From Streptomyces noursei ATCC 11455 (GTDB lineage: Bacteria; Actinomycetota; Actinomycetes; Streptomycetales; Streptomycetaceae): DNA of 64,000 bases. Both the position numbers and the translations under genes were made by a program. Position 1 is the stretch's first letter, and every line of letters starts with the position of its first letter. The stretch covers positions 6,262,001 through 6,326,000 of the forward strand of contig NZ_CP011533.1 of NCBI RefSeq assembly GCF_001704275.1. Direction: 5' to 3'. Positions 28,202-36,690 of this stretch are shown one piece after another. A model generated the notes under the pieces. That model was given only the letters and a program-made list of their open reading frames with translations, searched no databases and was not told the DNA's origin.

Positions 28202-29197
28202 GTGTTACGCGTCCATTTCAGTGGACTCGATCTGGCCCGCGTGCGGATTGCCGCACGCCCCGATGCCTTGTGGGAGACGGTCTTAAGCTTTCACCGGCTT
28301 CGCGACAGGCGTGACGATTCCACGTTCGGCGGTTGGCGATCGGAAACCCGCGGAAGGTTGAATGGCGAAGCGCGTCTGCTGGCGCCGCTGGTGCCCAGTC
28401 GGGGCTATTTCCCTGATTTCCTGACGCCCGCCGAGGGCCTGCTCGGCATGGACGAGGCGCTCGCCGCGCTGCGCGAGACCCCGGCCGCGCGGCTGCACGC
28501 CGAACTCGCCCGGCTGGCGCCCGCCGCGGGCCGTCCGCTACCCGCGTGGATACGTGCCATGGCCGACGGCGAGACCCGCTCGCTGGGCCGGCTCGCCGGG
28601 ATACTCCAGCGGTACCACGACGCGGCCGTCGCCCCGTACTGGCACCGCGTGCAGAGCCGCATAGAGGCCGACCGGGCGGCCCGCGGCCGGGCTCTGCTGG
28701 ACGGCGGCGCGGACCGGCTGCTGACGTCGCTGCCGCCGATGATGCGCTGGCGCGCGCCGGTGCTGGAGGCCGAGTACCCGGTCGACCGGGACCTGTACCT
28801 CGGCGGTCGGGGGCTGCTCCTGCTGCCCTCGTACTTCTGCCGCCGCACCCCGGTCACGTTCTACGACCCGGACCTGACGCCCGTCCTGGTGTACCCGGTC
28901 GAGCACCCGGCCCCGCGCCTGACCCCGCAGGTCCCGGCCGCCCGCTCGCTGGGGCGCCTGGTGGGCCAGACCCGCTCGGCGATACTGCAGGGCATCGGCG
29001 TCGGCTGCACCACCAGCGAACTCGCCCGCCGGGTCGACGTCTCGCTGGCCTCCGCCAGCCAGCACGCCACCGTCCTGCGGGACGCCGGCCTGCTGTCCAC
29101 CCTGCGCCAGGGCAACGCGGTGCTGCACACCCTGACGCCGCTGGGCGCCGCCCTGCTGCGCGGCGGCGCCCAACTGGACGGGACGACGGCGTCCTAG
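28202..29197 (+). CDS. ArsR-like winged-helix regulator with two TTA codons
   Basis: 331 residues. The C-terminal quarter is a winged helix of the ArsR type (TTSELARRVDVSLASASQHA, VLRDAGLLSTLRQGN). The N-terminal 240 residues match the long sensor-like region found in many Streptomyces ArsR-family proteins (LPSYFCRRTPVTFYDPDLTP). Codon 2 (28205-28207) and codon 28 (28283-28285) are TTA, read only by the bldA tRNA, so synthesis is probably limited to late growth. The start is GTG with AGTGGGGG upstream. The first 60 codons have weaker G/C third positions than the rest. Target unknown; the convergent TauD-type gene is next. Confidence 0.85.
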   Translation: MLRVHFSGLDLARVRIAARPDALWETVLSFHRLRDRRDDSTFGGWRSETRGRLNGEARLLAPLVPSRGYFPDFLTPAEGLLGMDEALAALRETPAARLHAELARLAPAAGRPLPAWIRAMADGETRSLGRLAGILQRYHDAAVAPYWHRVQSRIEADRAARGRALLDGGADRLLTSLPPMMRWRAPVLEAEYPVDRDLYLGGRGLLLLPSYFCRRTPVTFYDPDLTPVLVYPVEHPAPRLTPQVPAARSLGRLVGQTRSAILQGIGVGCTTSELARRVDVSLASASQHATVLRDAGLLSTLRQGNAVLHTLTPLGAALLRGGAQLDGTTAS

Positions 29198-29220
29198 GAT
29201 GCCGCCGGCGGGCGCGCCGG

Positions 29221-30168
29221 CTAGTACGGCCGGTCCCCGGCGATCGCCACCCGCTCCGCGACCCGCCGCCGCGCGCCGTAGTCGAACACCGCGTAGTGCT
29301 GGGTGGCGCGGTTGTCCCAGAACGCGACGTCCCCGGCCCGCCAGCGGAACCGCACCTGGAACTCCGGTACGTGCGCCTGCTGGAACAGCAGCCGTAGCAG
29401 CCGGTCGCTCTCCGCCTCCGGCAGTCCCACGATCCGGGTGGTGAAGGATGCGTTCACAAACAGCATCCGCCGCCCGGTCTCCGGGTGCCGGCGCACCACC
29501 GGATGCTCCACCGGCGGGAACTCCGCCTGGAATCGCGCGAGTTGAGCCGGTGGGTAGAAGCGGGAGAACCCCGGGAGATAGTCGTGGACCGCTCGCGCGT
29601 TATTCATCCGTGCCCGGATTTTCGGCGGCAAATTGTCATAGGCCGCTGCCATGTCGGCCCACAGGGTGTCCCCGCCCGACGGCGGGACCTCGCGGAGCTG
29701 CAACACCGCACCCATCGCCGGCCGCGCGCGGAAGGTTACGTCCGTGTGCCATACGTTCTCGAACGTCGGCACGCCTCCGGCCGCCTTGTCAAACCTCACC
29801 ACCTCCTTCGAGTCGCCCCGGGCCAGCAGCGGGTTGGTCTCCAACTGCCCCCAATTGGCGGCGAATTGACGTTGTGCGGCGGAGGTCAGGTGCTGTCCGC
29901 GGAAGAACAGCACCTTCCACTCCAGCAGCGCCCGGTTCAGCTCCGCGCGCAGCGCCGTGGACAGCGGACGCGACAGATCCAGCCCCCGGATCTCGGCCCC
30001 GATGGTGGCGGCCTGCGGGACGACCTCGAACAGCTCGTAGGGCCGGTCCCGCCAGCCGTCCGGGGTGCGGCGCAGGATCCGCCGGCCCTCGTGGAGCCCG
30101 TCGGCGGGGATGCGGTGGGGGCGCAGTGCGGGCGTGGGGGCGGAAGGGGCGTCGGTGCGGGTGGTCAA
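29221..30168 (-). CDS. TauD/TfdA-family 2-oxoglutarate dioxygenase
   Basis: Fe(II)/2-oxoglutarate oxygenase of 315 residues. The iron ligands appear as the HxD pair in VWHTDVTF and the distal His in WDNRATQHYAVFDYG; the 2-oxoglutarate Arg is in the RRRVAERV end. The early segment FFRGQHLTSAAQRQFA is typical of TauD. The start is TTG 30168, with AAGGAGG 5 nt before it; the longer frame to 30351 lacks family support. Homologues release sulfite from taurine or cleave related compounds; the substrate here is not certain. No sulfonate transporter is adjacent. Confidence 0.88.
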   Translation of the reverse strand: MTTRTDAPSAPTPALRPHRIPADGLHEGRRILRRTPDGWRDRPYELFEVVPQAATIGAEIRGLDLSRPLSTALRAELNRALLEWKVLFFRGQHLTSAAQRQFAANWGQLETNPLLARGDSKEVVRFDKAAGGVPTFENVWHTDVTFRARPAMGAVLQLREVPPSGGDTLWADMAAAYDNLPPKIRARMNNARAVHDYLPGFSRFYPPAQLARFQAEFPPVEHPVVRRHPETGRRMLFVNASFTTRIVGLPEAESDRLLRLLFQQAHVPEFQVRFRWRAGDVAFWDNRATQHYAVFDYGARRRVAERVAIAGDRPY

Positions 30169-30470
30169 CGTGGCCTCCTTGAAGGGCGTCGGGGAGGCGC
30201 GCGGCTGCGCGCCGGCCGTGGACGGGAGGGGAGCGGCGATGCCCGGGACGGCGCCGGGGCGCGGGTCCTTCAGGACACGCCGGGACAGTCGGCCGGGGGC
30301 GAACCCACCCGGCCGCGGCGGCGCAGGAAGCTCAGGCCGCGGGGTGCGCACGCGCCGTGAGGGCCGCGATCGCGCGGCGCCGCCTCACGGAAGACCGGGT
30401 ACGTGCACATGGCACGCACCGTAGCGCATCCCCGGCCCGCTGCCCATGGTGCGCGGACCGGCGGCCGTGC
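30169..30470. other. Intergenic region, no gene seen
   Basis: 302 bp between the dioxygenase gene and the ABC permease, both on the minus strand. It should hold the dioxygenase promoter. No convincing small gene, palindrome or terminator was recognised. Confidence 0.5.
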
Positions 30471-31307
30471 TCAGTCGTCGATGCCGCTGCGCTCCACGCC
30501 GGCCACGATGTACCGCTGGAGCAGCAGGAAGACCACCACCAGCGGGACGATCGAGACGCCCGCGGCGACGAACAGCTCATGCAGGTTGAGGTTCTGTGCG
30601 GTGGTGAACGTGGACAGCGCCACCTGCACCGTCCACGCCGACTGGTCCTGGCCGATCACCAGCGGCCACAGGAAGGAGTTCCACGCGCCGATGAAGACGA
30701 TGGTGCCGACCGCCGCGAACACCGGCCGCGCGTTGGGCACCACGATCCGCCAGTACGTCCGCCAGTACCCCAGGCCGTCCACCCGCGCCGCGTCCTCCAA
30801 CTCCTTGGGGAAGCCGAGGAAGTACTGCCGGAAGACAAAACAGGCGAAGGCGCTGAAGAGCGTCGGGATCACCAGGCCGCGGAGGGTCGAGATCCAGCCG
30901 AGTGTGGACACCAGGACGAAGCTGGGGACGAAGGTCACGGCCGCCGGGACCATCAGCGTGCCCAGGATCGCGTAGAAGACCACCGAGGCGTGACGGTAGG
31001 GGATGCGCGCCAGGCCGTAGCCGGCCATCGAGGCCAGCACCACCGTGCCCACGGTCGTCGAGACGGCGATCAGCGTCGAGTTGAGCAGCGCCCGGCCCAG
31101 CGGCAGGTCAGGGTCCGAGAACACCTCGGTCAGGTTCGACCAGTGCAGTTCGCGCGGGAAAAAGGCCCAGGTGGGCGCCGTGATGTCGGCCTCGCCCGCC
31201 AGTCCGTTGCGGACCAGCAGATAGAACGGGACGAGGAACAGCAGCGCCAGCGCGACCAACAGCACCACCCGCAGCGCCCGGCCGGCCCGGGTCAGGGCAT
31301 CGTGCAT
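30471..31307 (-). CDS. Carbohydrate ABC transporter permease (MalG type)
   Basis: 278 residues with six hydrophobic segments. The EAA loop of binding-protein-dependent permeases is ELEDAARVDGLGYWRTYWRI, and the family C-terminal region is WNSFLWPLVIGQ. It starts 6 bp after the stop of the partner permease. It should form half of the channel of a sugar importer. No ATPase gene lies in this cluster; many Streptomyces sugar importers share the single MsiK ATPase, which may serve here. Confidence 0.92.
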   Translation of the reverse strand: MHDALTRAGRALRVVLLVALALLFLVPFYLLVRNGLAGEADITAPTWAFFPRELHWSNLTEVFSDPDLPLGRALLNSTLIAVSTTVGTVVLASMAGYGLARIPYRHASVVFYAILGTLMVPAAVTFVPSFVLVSTLGWISTLRGLVIPTLFSAFACFVFRQYFLGFPKELEDAARVDGLGYWRTYWRIVVPNARPVFAAVGTIVFIGAWNSFLWPLVIGQDQSAWTVQVALSTFTTAQNLNLHELFVAAGVSIVPLVVVFLLLQRYIVAGVERSGIDD

Positions 31308-31313
31308 CTCCGC

Positions 31314-32237
31314 TCAGTCCTCCTTGCGGCCGAGGCCGAACCAGCGGGCCTGGACCACCGTCGCCACCGCGATGATCAGGGCCAGGATCACCGCGCCCGC
31401 GCTGCCCAGCCCGAGGTTCTGGTCCCGCCCGAGCGCGGTGTAGTACAGGTACACCAGCGGCGGCCGGGCGTACGGCGGATAGCCGCGGGCGTCGCTCAGC
31501 AGGTTGTAGAACTCGTCGAACGCCTGGAAGGCGTTGATCACCAGGAGCAGCAGCACCGCCACCGACGTGGCCCGCAGCTGGGGGAAGGTGATGTGCCGGA
31601 AGACCTGCCAGCCCGGCCGGGCCCCGTCCATCGCCGCCGCCTCGTACAACTGCGGGGAGATCCGCTGGAGACCGGCCAGGAAGAGGATCATGTAGAAGCC
31701 GGCCTGCAGCCAGAGTCGCACGGTCACGATGACCAGCCAGTACCACGGCGGGCTGGTCGTGGACAGCCACGCCGTCTGGTCCAGCCCGAACCAGCCGAGC
31801 ACGGTGTTCGCCAGCCCGAACCGCACCCCGTTGAAAAGCGACAGTTTCCAGATCAACGACGCCACGACATAGGAGCACGCGGTCGGCAGAAAGAAGACCG
31901 ACCGGAAGAACGCCTGGGCGAAGCGGAGTCGGTTCACCATCAATGCCAGCGACAGTGACAGGGCGAAAGTGGCGGGCACGATGAATGCCGTGAAGAGGAG
32001 AAAGGTGCCCAGGCTTCCGAGGAATGCGTCGTCGCCCAGCATCGCGGTGTAGTTTCCCAGCCCGACGAATTCCGTCGGATTCACCGTGTTGTGCGCGTTG
32101 AAGAAACTGAGGTACACGCTCCACAGCAGCGGGACGTAGGTGAACAGCCCGAGCCCGACCGCGAACGGCCCGACGAAGACCCAGAACCACAGATTCCGCC
32201 GCTGTGGGCCCAGCAACCGGGCCGTGCGCGCGCTCAC
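31314..32237 (-). CDS. Carbohydrate ABC transporter permease (MalF/UgpA type)
   Basis: 307 residues from GTG 32237, overlapping the binding-protein stop by 4 bp. Six membrane segments are visible, beginning FWVFVGPFAVGLGLFTYVPL. The EAA loop reads LYEAAAMDGARPGWQVFRHI. It is partner of the permease at 30471 and of the lipoprotein at 32234. The tight overlap shows one operon: binding protein, this permease, second permease. The frame is open far upstream, but that stretch is the antisense-like shadow of the binding-protein gene. Confidence 0.92.
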   Translation of the reverse strand: MSARTARLLGPQRRNLWFWVFVGPFAVGLGLFTYVPLLWSVYLSFFNAHNTVNPTEFVGLGNYTAMLGDDAFLGSLGTFLLFTAFIVPATFALSLSLALMVNRLRFAQAFFRSVFFLPTACSYVVASLIWKLSLFNGVRFGLANTVLGWFGLDQTAWLSTTSPPWYWLVIVTVRLWLQAGFYMILFLAGLQRISPQLYEAAAMDGARPGWQVFRHITFPQLRATSVAVLLLLVINAFQAFDEFYNLLSDARGYPPYARPPLVYLYYTALGRDQNLGLGSAGAVILALIIAVATVVQARWFGLGRKED

Positions 32238-33481
32238 TTCTTCTTGACCCGCTGGAGCTCGGCGTCGACCTTCCGCAGCACCGCCCTCAGCTCGGTCTCC
32301 GGATTCGCCCCGTCCTTGATGATCCGGCTCAGCGCGTCCTGATAGGCGTTGCGGTCCGCGCTGGTCCACAACAGCGGCTCGGCGTATCCGTGTTCGGTGG
32401 CGAACCGCACGGCGTCCGCGGCCGGCCCCTGCCGGAGTTGCCTGGCCTTCTTCGCCAGCGAAATCCGGGCCGGGATGTGGAATCCGTACGACAGTGCGAA
32501 GTCCTGCTGGAAATCGGTCCGGTCGATCCACAGCCACTTGACGAATTCCTTCGCCGCCGCGGTCTGTTTGCTGCGCCCGCTCACCGCGGCGGCGTACGCC
32601 CCCACCGGCACCGTCGGCTTCCCGCCCGCCCCGTCCTTCGGGAACGGCAGCACCCCGAAGTCGTCCCCCAGCGCCTTCGCGATCTGCGGCAGCGCCCACA
32701 GCCCCGACCACTGCATCGCGGTCAGCCCCTGGACGAAGGCCGCCGGGTCGGACCAGTCCGTGGGCGCCCCCAGCAGCAGCGACTTGTCGACGTACAGCTG
32801 GCGGATCTTCGCCAGCACCCGGGCGGCGGCCGGGTCGTCGAAACCGGCCTTGCCGTCCTCGGTGATCAGGCTCAGCCCGGCGGCGAACAGCGGCGTCCCG
32901 CCGAGCACCCCGACCCCGCCGTCGTTGCCGAGGAAGAGCCCCTTGACCTTGCCGGTGGTGAGCTTCTTCGCGGCGTCCACCAACGCGTCGACGCTCTGCG
33001 GCGGTTGCACCCCGGCGTCCTTCAGCAGGCTCTTGCGGTAGTAGAGCAGCTGGGTGTCGACGGCCTGCGGGATGCCCCAGATCTTGTCCTGCCAGATCTT
33101 CGGCGCCAGCACCGCCTGGTTGAAGTCGTCCTTGACCGGCGCGACGAGGTCGGTCAGATCGGCCACCTGACCGCTCTGGATCTGATCCAGCAGCGGCCCG
33201 TTGACCTCGAAGACGTCCGGCCCGGAGTCGGTCAGCAGCGCCGCCGCGGTCTGCCGGTCGTAGTCGCCCGGCCGCCACTGGACGGTGACGTCCGCCTTCT
33301 TGTACGCGGCGGCGTAGCGCTTCACCGCCTGCTGGGTGCCCGGTTCGCCGTACTGGTGGTACCACTGCGCCAGCGCCGGGCCCGAACCGCTGCCGCCCCG
33401 GCCGGTGTTGGAACCACACGCCGTCGCCAGCGTCAGCCCGCCCATGGCGGCGAGAAGCCGTCTTCTACCGATCACCGTCAT
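32234..33481 (-). CDS. Sugar ABC transporter substrate-binding lipoprotein
   Basis: 415 residues, first gene of the operon. The N-terminus MTVIGRRRLLAAMGG leads into a lipobox, LTLATAC, so the protein is lipid-anchored; the twin-arginine-like RRR suggests possible Tat export. The family-1 binding-protein fold follows (SGPDVFEVNGPLLDQI, WGIPQAVDTQLLYYRKSLL, AFVQGLTAMQWSGLWALPQI). ATG 33481 was chosen because the signal peptide begins there; no strong Shine-Dalgarno is visible. The ligand is probably an oligosaccharide, identity unknown. The promoter region contains palindromic element C. Confidence 0.92.
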   Translation of the reverse strand: MTVIGRRRLLAAMGGLTLATACGSNTGRGGSGSGPALAQWYHQYGEPGTQQAVKRYAAAYKKADVTVQWRPGDYDRQTAAALLTDSGPDVFEVNGPLLDQIQSGQVADLTDLVAPVKDDFNQAVLAPKIWQDKIWGIPQAVDTQLLYYRKSLLKDAGVQPPQSVDALVDAAKKLTTGKVKGLFLGNDGGVGVLGGTPLFAAGLSLITEDGKAGFDDPAAARVLAKIRQLYVDKSLLLGAPTDWSDPAAFVQGLTAMQWSGLWALPQIAKALGDDFGVLPFPKDGAGGKPTVPVGAYAAAVSGRSKQTAAAKEFVKWLWIDRTDFQQDFALSYGFHIPARISLAKKARQLRQGPAADAVRFATEHGYAEPLLWTSADRNAYQDALSRIIKDGANPETELRAVLRKVDAELQRVKKK

Positions 33482-33516
33482 GACGCGTACTCTGCCGCAA
33501 CTGGCGGGGCCGCGCA

Positions 33517-33716
33517 CCACGTTGTCGGCTTTCCCGCCGTGGTGGGTTCTCCGCCTTCGGCGGAGGAGGTGTGGGGGCGGGGGCCGGCTGTTGGTGGTCG
33601 GTGCCGGGCGCGGGGCCTCCGGGGTGGGTGTTCGGACTGCTGCGCTTCACGTCCGAACACCCACCCCTCCGGCCCCGCACCCTCCCGTCGTCACGGCGGC
33701 TCCCGTCCCGGTGGGG
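33517..33716 (+). repeat. Palindromic element C, left copy around the kinase-like gene
   Basis: 200-bp non-coding element. Left end 33517-33542 is CCACGTTGTCGGC-N6-GCCGTGG. A CCGCCTTCGGCGG mini-hairpin with a UUCG-type loop comes next. The long hairpin is 33610-33637 with 33651-33678, with loop TGCTGCGCTTCAC (33638-33650). The tail is ACCCTCCCGTCGTC and ends near CCGGTGGGG. The stem has one 4-nt mismatch (TCCG opposite GGAG), also present in D. It is homologous to D over its whole length in inverted orientation. Confidence 0.88.
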
Positions 33717-33785
33717 GCTGATGGGGCCGGTGGGGGCGCGGAAATACGTTCGTCCGCGGGTGGTGGGGCCTGCCACCCTGGTGAG

Positions 33786-34361
33786 GTGGAGCGACGGGCA
33801 GGGGACTACGTGGTGGACGGCGCCGGGGCGGCCGAGGTGTTGCTGATCGGGGGGCGGGCCGGGGTCGGCAAGACGACGGTCGGGTGGGAGGTCTCCGCCC
33901 TGCTGCGGGCCGCGGAGGTCGGGCACGCGGTCATGGACGGGGACTTCATGGGGCAGGTGCATCCGGCTCCGGAGGGCGATCCGACGCGGGCCGGCATCGT
34001 CACCCGGAACCTGGCCGCGGTGTGGGCCAACTACGCCCGGATCGGCTGCCGTCGGCTGGTGTACACCAACACCGCCAGCGTGCTGCCGGAGAGCGCCGGG
34101 ATCTTCGAAACGGCCCTGGGGCCCGGCGTGCGGCTCGTCCGGGTGCTGCTCACCGCCACCGACGCCACCGCCACCGAGCGGCTCACCGGCCGGGAGCGCG
34201 GCTCCGAACTGGCCCAGGAGCTGGCGAGCAGCGCCCGCAAGGCCCGGATGCTGGACAGCCGCGTGGGGGCCGACACGCTACGGGTGGCGACCGATGGTCG
34301 TTCCGTACCGGACATCGCCGCCGAAGTAGTCGCCAAGACGGGCTGGGTGCCAGGAGCCTGA
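33786..34361 (+). CDS. P-loop nucleotide kinase-like protein
   Basis: 191 residues with a Walker A motif GGRAGVGKTT at residues 22-31, then HAVMDGDFMGQVHPAPEGD, a substrate-binding Asp typical of small-molecule kinases such as adenylylsulfate or shikimate kinases, and RLTGRERGSELAQELASSAR near the lid. Function is probably phosphorylation of a small molecule. GTG 33786 is used; GTG 33810 with GGGG upstream is an alternative. It is the only gene between the inverted elements C and D, and is divergent from the sugar importer. It may have moved together with those elements. Confidence 0.8.
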   Translation: MERRAGDYVVDGAGAAEVLLIGGRAGVGKTTVGWEVSALLRAAEVGHAVMDGDFMGQVHPAPEGDPTRAGIVTRNLAAVWANYARIGCRRLVYTNTASVLPESAGIFETALGPGVRLVRVLLTATDATATERLTGRERGSELAQELASSARKARMLDSRVGADTLRVATDGRSVPDIAAEVVAKTGWVPGA

Positions 34362-34397
34362 CGGCCCCAAGAGCCCCGTGCTCTTGCTTGTACCTCT

Positions 34398-34596
34398 CCC
34401 CACCGGGGCGGGGAGTCGCGACGACGGCGGGAGGGTGTGGGGCCGGAGGGGTGGGTGGTTCGGACGTAAAGCGCAGCAGTCCGAACCACCCACCCCGGAG
34501 GCCCCACACCCGGCACCCACCGAACAGCAGGCGCCCGCCCCACGAACCCCCGCCGAAGGCGGAAGACACACCACGGCGGGAAAGCCGACGACGTGG
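34398..34596 (-). repeat. Palindromic element D, inverted right copy
   Basis: 199-bp inverted homologue of C. The long hairpin is 34433-34465 with 34479-34511 (33-nt arms, one 4-nt mismatch); the loop 34466-34478 is GTAAAGCGCAGCA. The mini-hairpin is CCGCCGAAGGCGG. The outer end 34571-34596 reads on the minus strand CCACGTCGTCGGC-N6-GCCGTGG. It ends 6 bp before the APC permease stop and could act as its terminator. Confidence 0.88.
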
Positions 34597-34602
34597 GAGA
34601 AC

Positions 34603-36489
34603 CTACGGCGCCAGCCGGAACCGCAGCCGGCAGATCACCGCATCCGTATCGCGCCGCACCGCGTGCGCCACCACCGCGCCGCGCTGGTTCTGGAGCACCC
34701 GCTGCCACAGGTGGGCGGGCTCGGCCTCGGGGATCAGCACGGTGACCCGGGCATCCGGGCGACGGTCCGTCAGATCCCGGACGTAGGAGGCGATCGGGCG
34801 GCCCAGCGAACGGGTGGGGGAGGGCAGTTCCAGCAGGTCCACGCCCGGGTTCCACAGTTCCCAGTCGCGGCGCAGCGCCTCGACGCCCGGCCGCTCCTCG
34901 GCGCCGTAGGTGACGGTCACGGCGATCACCTCGTCGCCCATCGACACCGCCGCGTTGAGCGCCTCGCCGGTCAGCCGGGACAGGTGCGAGACCGGGACGA
35001 CGACGAGCGAGCGGGCGCGCCGCGGCGGCTCGGGCACCCGGCCCAGGCCGAGCCGGTCGCCGATCCGCCCGTACGCCCGGTGCACGGCCTCGAAGGAGAG
35101 GACCAGCAGCGGCAGCGCGATGACGATCAGCCAGGCGCCCTCGGTGAACTTGGTGGCGGTGACGACCACCGCGGCGGCGGCGGTGAGCACCGCGCCGAAG
35201 CCGTTGAGCAGCGCCTTGCCGAGCCAGCCGGCGGACCGCTCCCGGTGCCAGTGGCGGACCATCCCGGCCTGGCAGAGCGTGAAGCCGACGAAGACGCCGA
35301 TGGCGAACAGCGGCACCAGGGTGTTGACGTCACCGCCGGAGAAGACCAGCAGCGCGGCGGCGACCGCGGCCAGCGCCAGCACGCCGTGGCGGTGCACCTG
35401 GCGGTCGGCCTTCAGGCCGAAGACGTGCGGCAGGTAGTTGTCGCGGGCCAGCAGGCCCATCAGCACCGGCAGCCCGCCGAAGGAGGTGTTGGCGGCCAGC
35501 GCGAGCAGCACCATGGTGGCGAACTGGACGATGTAGAAGGCCCAGTTGTGGCCGAACGAGGCGTCCGCCAGCTGGGCGAGGACGGTGACGCCCTCGACCG
35601 GCTGGAGGTGGAAGCGGCCGATGAGCAGCGACAGGCCGATCAGCATGACGCCGAGCAGGGCGCCGAGCGCGACCTCGGTGCGCTGGGCGCGCCGGGTGGC
35701 GGGGGCGCGGAAGGACGGGACGGCGTTGGCGACCGCCTCCACGCCGGTCAGCGCCGAGCAGCCGGACGCGAACGCCTTCAGGAGCAGCAGCACGCCGACG
35801 GAGGTGGCGTTCTGGGCGAGGACGGAGGCGTGCCCGGTGGCGGTGGCGGTGGTCGCCGGTGCGTCGCGGAACAGCCCGACCACGATCATCGCCATGATCG
35901 AGGCGACGAAGACGGCGGTGGGCAGCAGGAACGCCCGCGCCGAGTCGGCGATCCCGCGCAGGTTGATCGCGGTCACCACGACCAGCACGGCCAGGCAGAT
36001 CCACACCCGGTCGCCGTAGAGGCCGGGGAAGGCGGAGGTCAGGGCGGCGACCCCGGCGGTCACGGACACCGCGACGTTGAGGATGTAGTCCAGGACAAGG
36101 GAGGCCGCGGCGATCAGGGCCGAGCGGCGCCCGAGGTGGGTCTTGGCCACCGCGTAGGAGCCGCCGCCGTTGGGGAAGGCGACGATGACCTGGCGGTAGG
36201 ACGCCACCAGGACGGCCAGCAGCGCGGCGATGGCGAGCGTGACGGGGAGGGTGAACCCCAGGCCGTAGGCGCCGGCCGCGGCCAGCACCAGCACGATCGA
36301 CTCCGGCCCGTACGCGACGGAGGCCATCGCGTCGAGGGAGAGGGCGGCCAGGCCCTGGAGGGCGGTCAGGCGGTGCCGGTCACCGGCGGGGTCGGGGCCG
36401 GCGGCCGGGCCCGGGGCGGCACCGGTGTCGGTGGCGGTCGCCGGGGGCGGCTGCTCGGGCCGGTTTGCGGGCTGCGACACCGTCGACAT
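34603..36489 (-). CDS. APC-family amino acid permease with soluble C-terminal domain
   Basis: 628 residues from ATG 36489; the frame to 36639 is longer but basic and unsupported, and GGAGG lies 11 nt before the chosen ATG. After a 45-residue Pro/Ala-rich start come about 12 membrane segments of the APC superfamily (LAALSLDAMASVAYGPESIV, VAFPNGGGSYAVAKTHLGRR, SGCSALTGVEAVANAVPSFR). A soluble tail of about 130 residues follows (SLVVVPVSHLSRLTGEALNA). It is probably an amino acid or cation importer; KUP-like potassium permeases are a related alternative. Monocistronic, followed by element D. Confidence 0.88.
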   Translation of the reverse strand: MSTVSQPANRPEQPPPATATDTGAAPGPAAGPDPAGDRHRLTALQGLAALSLDAMASVAYGPESIVLVLAAAGAYGLGFTLPVTLAIAALLAVLVASYRQVIVAFPNGGGSYAVAKTHLGRRSALIAAASLVLDYILNVAVSVTAGVAALTSAFPGLYGDRVWICLAVLVVVTAINLRGIADSARAFLLPTAVFVASIMAMIVVGLFRDAPATTATATGHASVLAQNATSVGVLLLLKAFASGCSALTGVEAVANAVPSFRAPATRRAQRTEVALGALLGVMLIGLSLLIGRFHLQPVEGVTVLAQLADASFGHNWAFYIVQFATMVLLALAANTSFGGLPVLMGLLARDNYLPHVFGLKADRQVHRHGVLALAAVAAALLVFSGGDVNTLVPLFAIGVFVGFTLCQAGMVRHWHRERSAGWLGKALLNGFGAVLTAAAAVVVTATKFTEGAWLIVIALPLLVLSFEAVHRAYGRIGDRLGLGRVPEPPRRARSLVVVPVSHLSRLTGEALNAAVSMGDEVIAVTVTYGAEERPGVEALRRDWELWNPGVDLLELPSPTRSLGRPIASYVRDLTDRRPDARVTVLIPEAEPAHLWQRVLQNQRGAVVAHAVRRDTDAVICRLRFRLAP

Positions 36490-36690
36490 GGTTCGTCGTA
36501 CCTCCGTGCGGCACTGGGCGGGACCAGCCCAGCGTGGGGGCCGTCGAGGCGGACGGCGAGCGGCCTTGGCGCGCCCTTGGCGGGCGACGGGGCGATCTTC
36601 ACGCGATTTTGACGCCACACCCGGAATCACGCGCCCCATCAGGCCCGCAGGCGCGCCCCGGATGCCCCGGGCGCGCCCACGGGGCCGGGC

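Noticed and set aside
31314..33419. A 700-residue frame fusing a permease with an Arg/Gly-rich N-terminus
   Set aside because: The N-terminal part is the out-of-frame shadow of the sugar-binding protein gene; the permease starts at GTG 32237.
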